Shown here piece after piece: positions 1-6,650 of a stretch of 11,562 nt of DNA. Below the pieces are notes generated by a model. It ran no database searches and had not been told where the DNA came from. It saw nothing but the letters and a program-made list of their open reading frames with translations. The position numbers were made by a program, and so were the translations under genes. The stretch lies in contig DASWIG010000121.1 in the NCBI GenBank assembly GCA_036397835.1, positions 1 through 11,562 of the forward strand. The letters run 5' to 3'. The number at the start of each line of letters is the position of its first letter. The first letter of the stretch is position 1. Source of the stretch: DASWIG01 sp036397835. GTDB lineage: Bacteria > Acidobacteriota > Thermoanaerobaculia > Multivoradales > J023.

Positions 1-877
1 CGGCGGCGACGAGGAGCACCAGGGCGACGCCCGCCAGCGCCGCCGCCGACGCCGCGCGGAGCCCGCCGTCGACGTCCGGCAGGAAGAGCACCTGCGCCGT
101 CGGCAGGGCGGCGAAGGTCCGTTCGCGGTGGCTGGCGGGAAAGTCTTCCCGGAGGCGCGCCGCGAGCCCCGCGATCTCGGCCCGCACGCTCGCCAGCGAT
201 CCCGGCGGGGCCAGCCGGCCGACGACCCAGAGCCAGCGCAGGTCGCGGTCCTGGCGGCGCGGAGACGTCTCGAGGTCGAGCGGCAGCCACATCTCGGGGG
301 CGAAGCCGCGGGTCAGGCCGAAGAAGCCGCGCGGCGCCACCCCCACGACGGTCACCGGCTGACCGTTGACGCGCAGCCTCCTGCCGACGACGCCGGGATC
401 GGCGCCGTAGCGCCGCTGCCAGGCCGGCCAGGCCAGCACGGCGGTGTCGCCCGCGGCCTTGTCCTCGCCGAGGGAGCGGCCGAGCGCCGGCTCGACGCCG
501 AGGAGCTCGAAGTAGCGGCGGCTGACCCGCTTTCCCAGGACGAGACGGCTCTCGCCGCCGTCCTCCACCGCCAGCGGCGTGTAGGTGTAGGCGATGAGCT
601 CGGCGAGGCTCCGCGTCTCGCGCCTCAGGTCGGCGAGATCGGCCGCCGAAGTGGGACCGTGGCTCATGGGCTCGTCGGGCTCCGTGGTGAAGATCGACAC
701 CAGGCCCTGCGGCGACGCCACCGGCAGCGGCCGCAGGAGCACGGCGCTGACGAGGCTGAAGACCGCGGAATTGAGCCCGATGCCGAGCGCCAGGGTGAGG
801 ACCGCGGCCGCCAGGAAGCCCGGCCGGCGCCTCAGCAGGCGCCAGGCGAAGAACAGGTCACGTCGTAGGGCGTCCAT
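1..877 (-). CDS. ADOP/MacB-type ABC transporter permease, N-terminal 292 codons (3' end outside window)
   Basis: This is an inner-membrane permease of the MacB/FtsX superfamily, cut by the left edge of the window. The N-terminus, residues 1-52, has the pattern of acidobacterial ADOP proteins: a short basic stretch (RRDLFFAWRLLRRRPGF), then a first TM helix about residues 22-45 with the LTLALGIGLNSAVFSLVSAV motif, then LLRPLP. Residues about 55-270 form the periplasmic MacB_PCD-like domain, with the recognisable segments RRYFELLGVEPALGRS and WQRRYGADPGVVGRRLRVNG. A second TM helix begins at about residue 277 (ALAGVALVLLVAA) as the sequence runs out. The ATG at 877 is preceded by a GGGGAGG ribosome site 4 bases upstream. 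The gene lies 31 bases after pilR on the same strand. Family members are usually about 800 residues; substrates are mostly unknown. Family assignment is strong; a link to pilus function is not implied. Confidence 0.88.
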   Translation of the reverse strand, partial: MDALRRDLFFAWRLLRRRPGFLAAAVLTLALGIGLNSAVFSLVSAVLLRPLPVASPQGLVSIFTTEPDEPMSHGPTSAADLADLRRETRSLAELIAYTYTPLAVEDGGESRLVLGKRVSRRYFELLGVEPALGRSLGEDKAAGDTAVLAWPAWQRRYGADPGVVGRRLRVNGQPVTVVGVAPRGFFGLTRGFAPEMWLPLDLETSPRRQDRDLRWLWVVGRLAPPGSLASVRAEIAGLAARLREDFPASHRERTFAALPTAQVLFLPDVDGGLRAASAAALAGVALVLLVAA

Positions 878-908
878 GCAGCCTCCCCGCGGCGCCGTCC
901 TCCGCGGC

Positions 909-2303
909 TCATTCCTGCTGCTGGAAGTCGTTGCCGCCGATCAGCCCGAGCTTCTTGGCGTAGTAGCGGAAGGAGCGGAACGTCATCTCGAGGACCTCCG
1001 CGGCCTGGGTCTGGACGCCGTGGGTACGTTCCAGGGCCTGGCTCATCAGTTGCGTGCGGATGCTGTCGAGGTACGCCTCGAGGTCGATCCCCTCCTCGGG
1101 CAGCACCGCGACCTCGCCCAGGGCCGCCCGCTCGGAGCGGAAGTTGAGCGGCAGGTCGTGGGTGGTGAGGCTCTCGGCGGTGGAGAGGGCGAGGGCGCGC
1201 TCGATCGTGTTCTCGAGCTCGCGCACGTTGCCCGGCCAGTCGTAGGTCTCGAGCAGTTGCAGCGCCTCGATGGTGATCGGCTTGGGCTCGATCCCCATCT
1301 GCGTCGAGTACTTGCGGATGAAGTGCTCCGCCAGGAGCTCGATGTCGCCGCGGCGCTGGCGCAGCGGCGGCAGGTGGATGGGGATCACGTTGATCCGGTA
1401 GTAGAGGTCCTCGCGGAAGCTGCCCTCGTCGATCAGCTCGCGCAGGTCGCGGTTGGTGGCGGCGATGATCCGTACGTCCACGTCTTCCTCTTGGGTGCCG
1501 CCGACGCGGCGGACCTTCTTCTCCTGCAGGGCGCGCAGGAGCTTGACCTGCATGGCGGGGGTCATCTCGCCGATCTCGTCGAGGAAGAGGGTGCCCTCGT
1601 GGGATTCCTGGAAGAGCCCCTTCTTCTCGCGCGAGGCGCCGGTGAAGGAGCCCTTCTCGTAGCCGAAGAGCTCGCTCTCGAGCAGCGTCTCGGGGAAGGC
1701 GCCGCAGTTGACCGGGCTGAAGCGGTTCTCTTTGCGCGGCCCCTGGAAGTGGATGGCGCGGGCGATGAGCTCCTTGCCGGTGCCGCTGTCGCCGCGGATC
1801 AGGACCGTCGACTGCGTCTTGGCGACGCGCTCGATCAGCGAAAAGACCTCCAGCATCTTCTGGCTGCGGCCGATGATGTTCGCGAACTGGTACTTCTGCT
1901 CGAGCTCGCGGCGCAGGTAGACGTTTTCCTCCTCGAGCACCGTCTTCTCGAGCGCCTTGGACACCACGACCTTGAGCTCCTCGACGTCGAAGGGCTTCGA
2001 GATGTAGTGGTAGGCGCCGAGCTTCATGGCCTCGATCGCCGACTTGGTGGAGGTGTAGGCGGTCATCATGATCACCGCCGTGTGCGGATGGCGCTCCTTG
2101 ATCTCGCGCAGCAGGTCGAGGCCGTTGCCGTCGGGCATCAGGATGTCGCAGAGCACCAGGTCGTAGCTCCGGCCCGAGATCGCGAGCCGGGCTTCGGTGA
2201 CCGAGTTCGCCCGGTGGACGTCGTAGCCCTCCTCCTCGAAGAGCAGGTTCAGGAACTCGAGCAGGCTCTGCTCGTCGTCGACGACCAGGAGATTCGATCT
2301 CAC
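909..2303 (-). CDS. pilR: PilR-type sigma-54-dependent response regulator of type IV pili
   Basis: A cytoplasmic 464-residue activator that, in the family, is phosphorylated by PilS and drives RNA polymerase-sigma54 transcription of pilA. The receiver domain is residues 1-120, with acidic residues D9 and D10, phospho-acceptor D53 (CDILMP), T81 and K103. The AAA+ domain is about 143-370: Walker A GDSGTGKE at 171-178, a GSFTGA sigma-54 contact loop at 219-224 (GAFTGA is canonical), Walker B LFLDE at 240-244, and arginines in FREDLYYR at 297-304. A Fis-type helix-turn-helix lies at about 429-454 (QAAEVLEM, RSFRYYAKKLGL), close to the PilR C-terminus. The start is GTG at 2303; the GTGA overlaps the pilS TGA stop, giving translational coupling, with AGGG eight bases upstream. 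No pilA is visible nearby, so its target genes must lie elsewhere. Confidence 0.94.
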   Translation of the reverse strand: MRSNLLVVDDEQSLLEFLNLLFEEEGYDVHRANSVTEARLAISGRSYDLVLCDILMPDGNGLDLLREIKERHPHTAVIMMTAYTSTKSAIEAMKLGAYHYISKPFDVEELKVVVSKALEKTVLEEENVYLRRELEQKYQFANIIGRSQKMLEVFSLIERVAKTQSTVLIRGDSGTGKELIARAIHFQGPRKENRFSPVNCGAFPETLLESELFGYEKGSFTGASREKKGLFQESHEGTLFLDEIGEMTPAMQVKLLRALQEKKVRRVGGTQEEDVDVRIIAATNRDLRELIDEGSFREDLYYRINVIPIHLPPLRQRRGDIELLAEHFIRKYSTQMGIEPKPITIEALQLLETYDWPGNVRELENTIERALALSTAESLTTHDLPLNFRSERAALGEVAVLPEEGIDLEAYLDSIRTQLMSQALERTHGVQTQAAEVLEMTFRSFRYYAKKLGLIGGNDFQQQE

Positions 2304-4084
2304 GCTGCGCCCTCTGCGACCTTCTGCGGTTCCGGAGCGCCGACGGCGGCGGCGGCACGCTCCCCCTCACGGCGGTCGCCCTGGCGGCGCTCCCCGACGC
2401 GGCGCTCGGCCGGGTGGTTGGCAGGAAGCTCGACGTAGATCACCGTCCCCTCGCCGGGACGGCTCTCGGCTGTGATCTTCCCGCCGTGCTCCTCGACGAT
2501 CCGATAGACGATCGCCATGCCGATGCCCGTACCCTGGTCGAAGAACGACTTGAAGGGATGGAAGAGATCGGCTTTTTCCTCCTCGGTCATGCCGCTGCCG
2601 CTGTCGCGGAATTCGAGGTGGTAGGCCGTGTCGGTGAACCGTCCGATGACCTTCAAGGTGCCGCCGTGGGGCATCGCGCGCAGCGCGTTGCGCGCCAGAT
2701 TCCAGAAGATCTGCCCGATCTGGTCCGGGTCGGCGCGGATGAGCGCCGAGGAAGGATCGAGGTCCATCTCGATCCGATGGCCGTCGTCGACGTCGTCGCT
2801 GTTGCGCAACAGCTCGATGTCCTCGGCGATGAGCGCCGCGACGTCGACCTCGGCCACGCGCCGTTGCCGCGAGCTCGCGAGCTGCAGGAACGACTTGACC
2901 GTGCGGTCGAGCCGCCGGCTCTCCTTCAAGGTGATGTCGAGCAGCTTGCTCTGCGCCTCGTCGCCTTTGAGCGAGCTGGCGAGCACCTGCACCGAGCCGG
3001 AGATGGCCGCCAGGGGGTTGCCCACCTCGTGGGCCAGGCCCGCGGCCATTTCGCCGATCGCCGCCATGCGGTCCTTGACCCGGAGCTGCTCCTGGAGACG
3101 CCGTTCCTGGGTGAGGTCCTCGACCACCAGGATGTAGCCGCGGCGCCGGTTGTCGGCGTTGCGCAGGTGGCTGAGCGTGAGCCCGAGATAGCGGGTCTCG
3201 CCGCCGCGGCGGCGCTCGATCTCGATGCGCGCGATGCCCTCGGCGCTGTGCTCGGTCAGCTCCCGCCAGCGGTCCACCGCGACGAGACCGGTCTCGGCGA
3301 CGTGAAGGCCGATCAGGTCCTCGGCCCCACGCTTGACGATCATCTCGCCGGCCCGGTTGACGCTGGTCACGATGCCGGTCAGATCGGTGGTCAGGAGCCC
3401 GCTCAAGATCGACTGCACGACGTCGCGGTGCGCGACCTCGAGGTGGGCGAGGTCGAGGTTCTTGGCCTCGAGCCGCTTCTCGGCCCGGGCGACGTCGCGG
3501 GCGAGGAAAGACGTCAGGAACGCGACCGCGTAGAAACCCGACAGGTGGACGACGAGACTGTAGATGCGGGACGGCAGGGGCATGTGCCGCAACGGCGAGT
3601 CCGGCAGCGACAGCGGCTCCTGCACGAAGTCGAGCAGCCCCCAGGAGGGGGCCCACAGCATCATGGTGAACAGCAGCGCCGCCAGAGTCGCCACCACCAC
3701 GCCGGCGGAGCGCCGCAGCAACGCCGAGGCCACGCTGATGACCACGAAGTAGAGGATCGAGAAGCTCTGCCCCGCGCTCCCCAGCCGGTACATGAGGAAG
3801 GTGATGAGGAGCAGATCGCCGCCGAACTGGACGTAGGCGTGGGCCGTGGGCCGGTCGCGCAGGAGGCGCAAGAGGGTTATGTAGAGGAGCGTCTGGACGC
3901 AGACCGCGGCGAAGACTCTCCACAACGCTCCGGTGCGCCAGTTGAGGAGCGGATCATCGGTGATCGCTCCCTGGAGCTCTTCGGCAAGGCCCAGCCGGTA
4001 GAGGACGTAGATCCCGGTGATGCTGAAGACGATCAACAGCCGCAGGGCGATCAACCAGAAGAGCTTGCGGTTGAGATCCGTCAT
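2300..4084 (-). CDS. pilS: PilS-type membrane sensor histidine kinase
   Basis: This is the inner-membrane sensor kinase partner of PilR. From the ATG at 4084 (594 residues) it has about six TM helices (near 6-32, 54-74, 82-102, 107-124, 127-146, 174-196). These are followed by a short coiled linker, a PAS domain about 222-323 (SILSGLLTTDLTGIVTSVN), and a HisKA domain with H352 in GLAHEVGNPLAA. The HATPase has the N box WNLARNA (461-467), G1 DSGSG (494-498) and G2 GTGIG (518-522), so all catalytic parts look intact. After about residue 556 there is an unusual Arg-rich tail with the repeat ERRVG-ERRQG-DRREG, then an Ala-rich end. A GTG at 4108 would add 8 residues but has no ribosome site; the ATG has GAGGA ten bases upstream, so I prefer it. 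The stop overlaps the pilR GTG. The gene starts 25 bases after the pilC stop. Confidence 0.92.
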   Translation of the reverse strand: MTDLNRKLFWLIALRLLIVFSITGIYVLYRLGLAEELQGAITDDPLLNWRTGALWRVFAAVCVQTLLYITLLRLLRDRPTAHAYVQFGGDLLLITFLMYRLGSAGQSFSILYFVVISVASALLRRSAGVVVATLAALLFTMMLWAPSWGLLDFVQEPLSLPDSPLRHMPLPSRIYSLVVHLSGFYAVAFLTSFLARDVARAEKRLEAKNLDLAHLEVAHRDVVQSILSGLLTTDLTGIVTSVNRAGEMIVKRGAEDLIGLHVAETGLVAVDRWRELTEHSAEGIARIEIERRRGGETRYLGLTLSHLRNADNRRRGYILVVEDLTQERRLQEQLRVKDRMAAIGEMAAGLAHEVGNPLAAISGSVQVLASSLKGDEAQSKLLDITLKESRRLDRTVKSFLQLASSRQRRVAEVDVAALIAEDIELLRNSDDVDDGHRIEMDLDPSSALIRADPDQIGQIFWNLARNALRAMPHGGTLKVIGRFTDTAYHLEFRDSGSGMTEEEKADLFHPFKSFFDQGTGIGMAIVYRIVEEHGGKITAESRPGEGTVIYVELPANHPAERRVGERRQGDRREGERAAAAVGAPEPQKVAEGAA

Positions 4085-4109
4085 CCGGCGCGGGTCCTCG
4101 GCGCCCACC

Positions 4110-5315
4110 CTAGCCGATCTGCTGTATCATCGCGAACATCGGCATGTACATCGCGGCGACGATGGTGCCGATGGTGCCGCCGAGGAAGACGATCATGATC
4201 GGCTCGATGAGCTTCATCAAGCCCGCCACCGCGGTATCGACTTCGTCTTCGTAGAAATCGGCGATCTTGGCGAGCATCTGGTCGAGGGCGCCGGTCTGCT
4301 CGCCGACCCCGATCATCTGCACCACCATCGACGGGAAGACCTTGGTCTCGGCCAGCGGGCCGCTGATCGTCTTACCTTCCTCGACGCTCTTGCGCACCTT
4401 CATGATGGCGTCCTCGACGATCGCGTTGCCGGCGGTCTTGGCGGTGATCTCGAGGCCGTCGAGAATGGGCACGCCGGAGGCGGTCAGGGTCGACAGGGTG
4501 CGGCAGAAGCGGGCGATGGCGATCTTGCGCAGCAGCATGCCGATGACCGGGATCTTCAACATCAGGTCGTCGAGCACGCGCCGGCCGCGGTAGGTCTTGT
4601 ACCACTGGCGGACGGCGACGCCGATCAGCGCCAGCACGATGAAGATCCAGATCGCGTAGGCGGCGATGAAGTTGCTCACCGTCACCACGACGCGGGTGAT
4701 CAGCGGCAATTCGGCGCCCAGGCCGGCGAAGAGCTGGGCAAAGACCGGAATCACCTTCCACAGGATGATGAACACTACCCCCGCGGCGATCACGATGACC
4801 GCGATCGGGTAGATCATCGCGCTCTTGACCTGGCTCTTGAGCTTGACCGCCTTCTCGATGTAGACCGAAAGGCGCTGCAGGATGATGTCGAGGATGCCGC
4901 CCGCCTCGCCCGCCGCGATCATGTTCACGTAGAGGTTGTCGAAGGCGCCGGGATGGCGCTTCATGGCGTCGGCCAGCGAGGCGCCCGACTCGACGTCGCT
5001 GCGGATCGACTCGATGATCGACTTGAAGACCTTGTCGTCCTGCTGATCGGCGAGGATTTCCAGGCACTGGACGAGCGGCAGACCGGCGTCGAGCATGACC
5101 GAGAACTGGCGAGTGAAGATCGAGAGCTTCTTGGGGTTGACCCGGCCGCCCAGCCGCGGCAGCAACGGAATCCGCCGCTCCTTCTCCCGGATGCTCGTGA
5201 CCTGGATCTGCTGGCGGCGCAAGATCGCTCCCGCGGCGTCCTTGGAGTCCGCGGTCAGCACGCCTTCCTCGACCTGGCCGGAGCGATTGCGACCTTTCCA
5301 GACGTAGACGGGCAT
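4110..5315 (-). CDS. pilC: PilC, type IV pilus inner-membrane platform protein
   Basis: A 401-residue protein of the GspF/PilC family, the usual full length. It forms the inner-membrane platform on which PilB and PilT act. The N-terminal cytoplasmic segment (MPVYVWKGRNRSGQVEEG) is characteristic of PilC. Two repeated T2SF domains follow, about 68-191 and 270-392. Each holds the family's GE.. motif: AAGEAGGILD at 134-143 and VGEQTGALDQ at 337-346. TM helices are near 168-190, 218-236 and 371-392, with the N-terminus and large loops in the cytoplasm. The ATG at 5315 is three bases after the pilT stop and has a near-perfect AAGGAGGT ribosome site that overlaps that stop, so the two genes are tightly coupled. 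Confidence 0.96.
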   Translation of the reverse strand: MPVYVWKGRNRSGQVEEGVLTADSKDAAGAILRRQQIQVTSIREKERRIPLLPRLGGRVNPKKLSIFTRQFSVMLDAGLPLVQCLEILADQQDDKVFKSIIESIRSDVESGASLADAMKRHPGAFDNLYVNMIAAGEAGGILDIILQRLSVYIEKAVKLKSQVKSAMIYPIAVIVIAAGVVFIILWKVIPVFAQLFAGLGAELPLITRVVVTVSNFIAAYAIWIFIVLALIGVAVRQWYKTYRGRRVLDDLMLKIPVIGMLLRKIAIARFCRTLSTLTASGVPILDGLEITAKTAGNAIVEDAIMKVRKSVEEGKTISGPLAETKVFPSMVVQMIGVGEQTGALDQMLAKIADFYEDEVDTAVAGLMKLIEPIMIVFLGGTIGTIVAAMYMPMFAMIQQIG

Positions 5316-5318
5316 GGT

Positions 5319-6470
5319 TTACCTCCTTGCCACGGGCCCGGCACCGGCGGGTCGTGCCGCAGCTTGCGACGTTTGTCCCAGGTTGGGATTGAGCGCGGCG
5401 GGACCGCGCGAGATGAGCTCCTGGAGCTCCTCGGGGTTGGACGAACGCGTGAGCGCCGCCTGCAGCGTGACCAGGCGTTTGAAGTGCAGCGAGGCCAGGC
5501 TCTGGTTGAAGGTCTGCATGCCGTACTTGGCCTGCCCCGTCTGCATCATGCCGTAGATCTGGTGGATCTTGTCTTCGCGGATGAGGTTGCGGATCGCCGG
5601 CGTCGGCACCAGGATCTCCATCGCCATCGCCCGCCCCTGCCCGTTGGCACGCGGCAGCAGCGCCTGGCAGAGGATCCCCTCGAGCACCAGCGAAAGCTGG
5701 GCGCGCACCTGCGCCTGCTGGTGGGCGGGAAAGACGTCGATGATGCGGTTGATGGTCTGCGCCGCCGAGTTGGTATGGAGCGTCGCGAAGGTCAGGTGGC
5801 CGGTCTCGGCGATGCGCAGCGCCGATTCGATCGTCTCCAGGTCGCGCATCTCGCCGATCAGCACCACGTCGGGGTCCTGGCGCAGGGCCGAGCGCAGCGC
5901 CGCGGAGAAGCTGTGGGTGTCGGCGTGGACCTCGCGCTGGTTCACCAGGCAGTTCTGGTGCTGGTGGATGTACTCCACCGGGTCCTCGATCGTGATCATG
6001 TGCTCGTGGCGCTCTTTGTTGACCTTGTCGAGGATCGCCGCCAGGGTGGTCGACTTGCCGGAGCCGGTGGGGCCGGTGACCAGCACCAGCCCGCGCGGCT
6101 TCTCGGACAGCTTCTCCACCACCCCCGGCAGGCCGAGCTCGCGGAAGGTCCGGATCTGGTACGGGATGGTCCGGAAGACCGCCGCCACCGCCCCACGCTG
6201 GTGGAAGACGTTGGCCCGGAAGCGCGACAGGCCCTTGATCCCGAACGAGAAATCGATCTCGAGGTCCTCCTCGAGACGGTGCTTCTGGATGTCCGTCAGG
6301 ATCGAGTAGGCGATCTGCTTGGTGTCGGTCGGCGACAGCGGCGGCACGTTGAGCGGCCGCAGCTTGCCGTCCACCCGGATCTGCGGCGGCGAGTTGGTGG
6401 TCAGATGGAGGTCCGAGCCACCTTGCTCGACCATCGCCTTCAGCATGGCGTTCAGCGTCGGAGCTGCCAC
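5319..6470 (-). CDS. pilT: PilT, twitching-motility / pilus retraction ATPase
   Basis: A 383-residue cytoplasmic hexameric ATPase of the secretion superfamily that powers depolymerisation of type IV pili. The PilT N-terminal domain includes GGSDLHLTTNSPPQIRVDG (17-35). Walker A is GPTGSGKST at 133-141, the Asp box is ITIEDPVEYIH (159-169), Walker B is VVLIGE (202-207), and the His box is GHLTFATLHTNSA (224-236). The PilT-specific AIRNLIRE motif at 292-299 separates it from PilB and PilU-like proteins. The last ~30 residues (from about 352) are an Ala/Pro/Gly-rich extension beyond the usual SSNPEELQ end. The start is GTG at 6470, with GGAGGAG eight bases upstream; an in-frame ATG at residue 9 would shorten the N-terminal helix, so GTG is preferred. 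It is the first gene of the minus-strand operon. Confidence 0.96.
   Translation of the reverse strand: MAAPTLNAMLKAMVEQGGSDLHLTTNSPPQIRVDGKLRPLNVPPLSPTDTKQIAYSILTDIQKHRLEEDLEIDFSFGIKGLSRFRANVFHQRGAVAAVFRTIPYQIRTFRELGLPGVVEKLSEKPRGLVLVTGPTGSGKSTTLAAILDKVNKERHEHMITIEDPVEYIHQHQNCLVNQREVHADTHSFSAALRSALRQDPDVVLIGEMRDLETIESALRIAETGHLTFATLHTNSAAQTINRIIDVFPAHQQAQVRAQLSLVLEGILCQALLPRANGQGRAMAMEILVPTPAIRNLIREDKIHQIYGMMQTGQAKYGMQTFNQSLASLHFKRLVTLQAALTRSSNPEELQELISRGPAALNPNLGQTSQAAARPAGAGPVARR
5321..5328 (-). promoter_or_regulatory. Strong ribosome binding site of pilC overlapping the pilT stop codon
   Basis: Read on the minus strand this is AAGGAGGT, five bases before the pilC ATG, an almost complete match to the 16S anti-Shine-Dalgarno sequence. 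Its last base is the first base of the pilT TAA stop. It is the strongest ribosome site in the window, compared with the GAGGA, AGGG or GGAG sites of other genes, and suggests PilC translation is supported directly rather than only by readthrough from pilT. Confidence 0.85.
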
Positions 6471-6500
6471 GTCTCGATCTCCTCCACGCTCAAGGGGACC

Positions 6501-6531
6501 ATTATAGACACCCGTCTATGGATCGGCGCAA
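6501..6531 (-). promoter_or_regulatory. Probable sigma70-type promoter of the pilT-pilC-pilS-pilR operon
   Basis: On the minus strand, 6506-6501 reads TATAAT, a perfect -10 box in otherwise very GC-rich DNA. TTGCGC at 6531-6526 is a partial -35 match (TTG only) at a long 19-base spacing. Transcription would start near 6494, leaving about 24 bases before the pilT GTG, enough for the GGAGGAG ribosome site. The -10 box is the strong part; the -35 is weak. Confidence 0.55.
6504..6519. promoter_or_regulatory. Inverted repeat overlapping the pilT -10 box, possible operator
   Basis: ATAGAC and GTCTAT form a perfect 6-bp inverted repeat separated by ACCC. Its left arm overlaps the pilT -10 box, and the rest lies in the promoter spacer. 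A dimeric regulator bound here would block RNA polymerase. It is AT-richer than its surroundings. The regulator is unknown, and a chance repeat cannot be excluded. Confidence 0.35.
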
Positions 6532-6560
6532 CTCGGTCGCGGTCCACTGCGCTGAGCATC

Positions 6561-6582
6561 GCCGGTCCGAGGCCGGTCCGAG
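6561..6582. repeat. Tandem 11-bp direct repeat in the pilT/exporter intergenic region
   Basis: GCCGGTCCGAG occurs twice in immediate succession (6561-6571 and 6572-6582), about one helical turn apart. It lies 69 bases before the exporter start codon. Its core GGTCCGA recurs in the spacer after the exporter gene. It could be a tandem protein-binding site or a simple slippage duplication. Confidence 0.6.
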
Positions 6583-6597
6583 GATAGCAGAAGGAGA

Positions 6598-6609
6598 GGC
6601 CCGCGGGCC
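6598..6609. repeat. 12-bp perfect palindrome upstream of the exporter gene
   Basis: GGCCCGCGGGCC is a perfect self-complementary 12-mer, 41 bases before the exporter ATG. Part of it (CCGCGGG, 6601-6607) can alternatively pair with CCCGCGG at 6616-6622 as an RNA hairpin with an 8-base loop. It could act as an operator or leader hairpin; pure G/C palindromes are also more likely by chance in this DNA. Confidence 0.35.
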
Positions 6610-6650
6610 AACTCTCCCGCGGCGCCAGGATGGGTTAGGGTAGCTGCGCG

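Noticed and set aside
128..868. Plus-strand open frame over the left edge
   Set aside because: It is antisense to the ADOP-type permease, whose minus-strand translation gives clear family motifs and a good ribosome site.
887..907. CCGCGG repeated at 887-892 and 902-907 as a pilR terminator or ribosome-site hairpin
   Set aside because: The hexamer is itself palindromic and frequent in this DNA, the stem is only 6 bp, and no T-tract follows.
4085..4108. GTG at 4108 as the pilS start
   Set aside because: It has no ribosome site and sits one base after the pilC stop. The ATG at 4084 has GAGGA upstream and begins just before the first TM helix. The alternative cannot be fully excluded.
4017..6587. 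An 856-codon open frame antisense to pilT and pilC
   Set aside because: It is a mirror frame of two clear genes, rich in Asp/His/Arg/Gln with no recognisable domain, and it crosses the pilT promoter.
6630..6638. Minimal upstream ORF (ATG GGT TAG) before the exporter
   Set aside because: Two codons without a ribosome site are expected by chance, and there is no further sign of attenuation.
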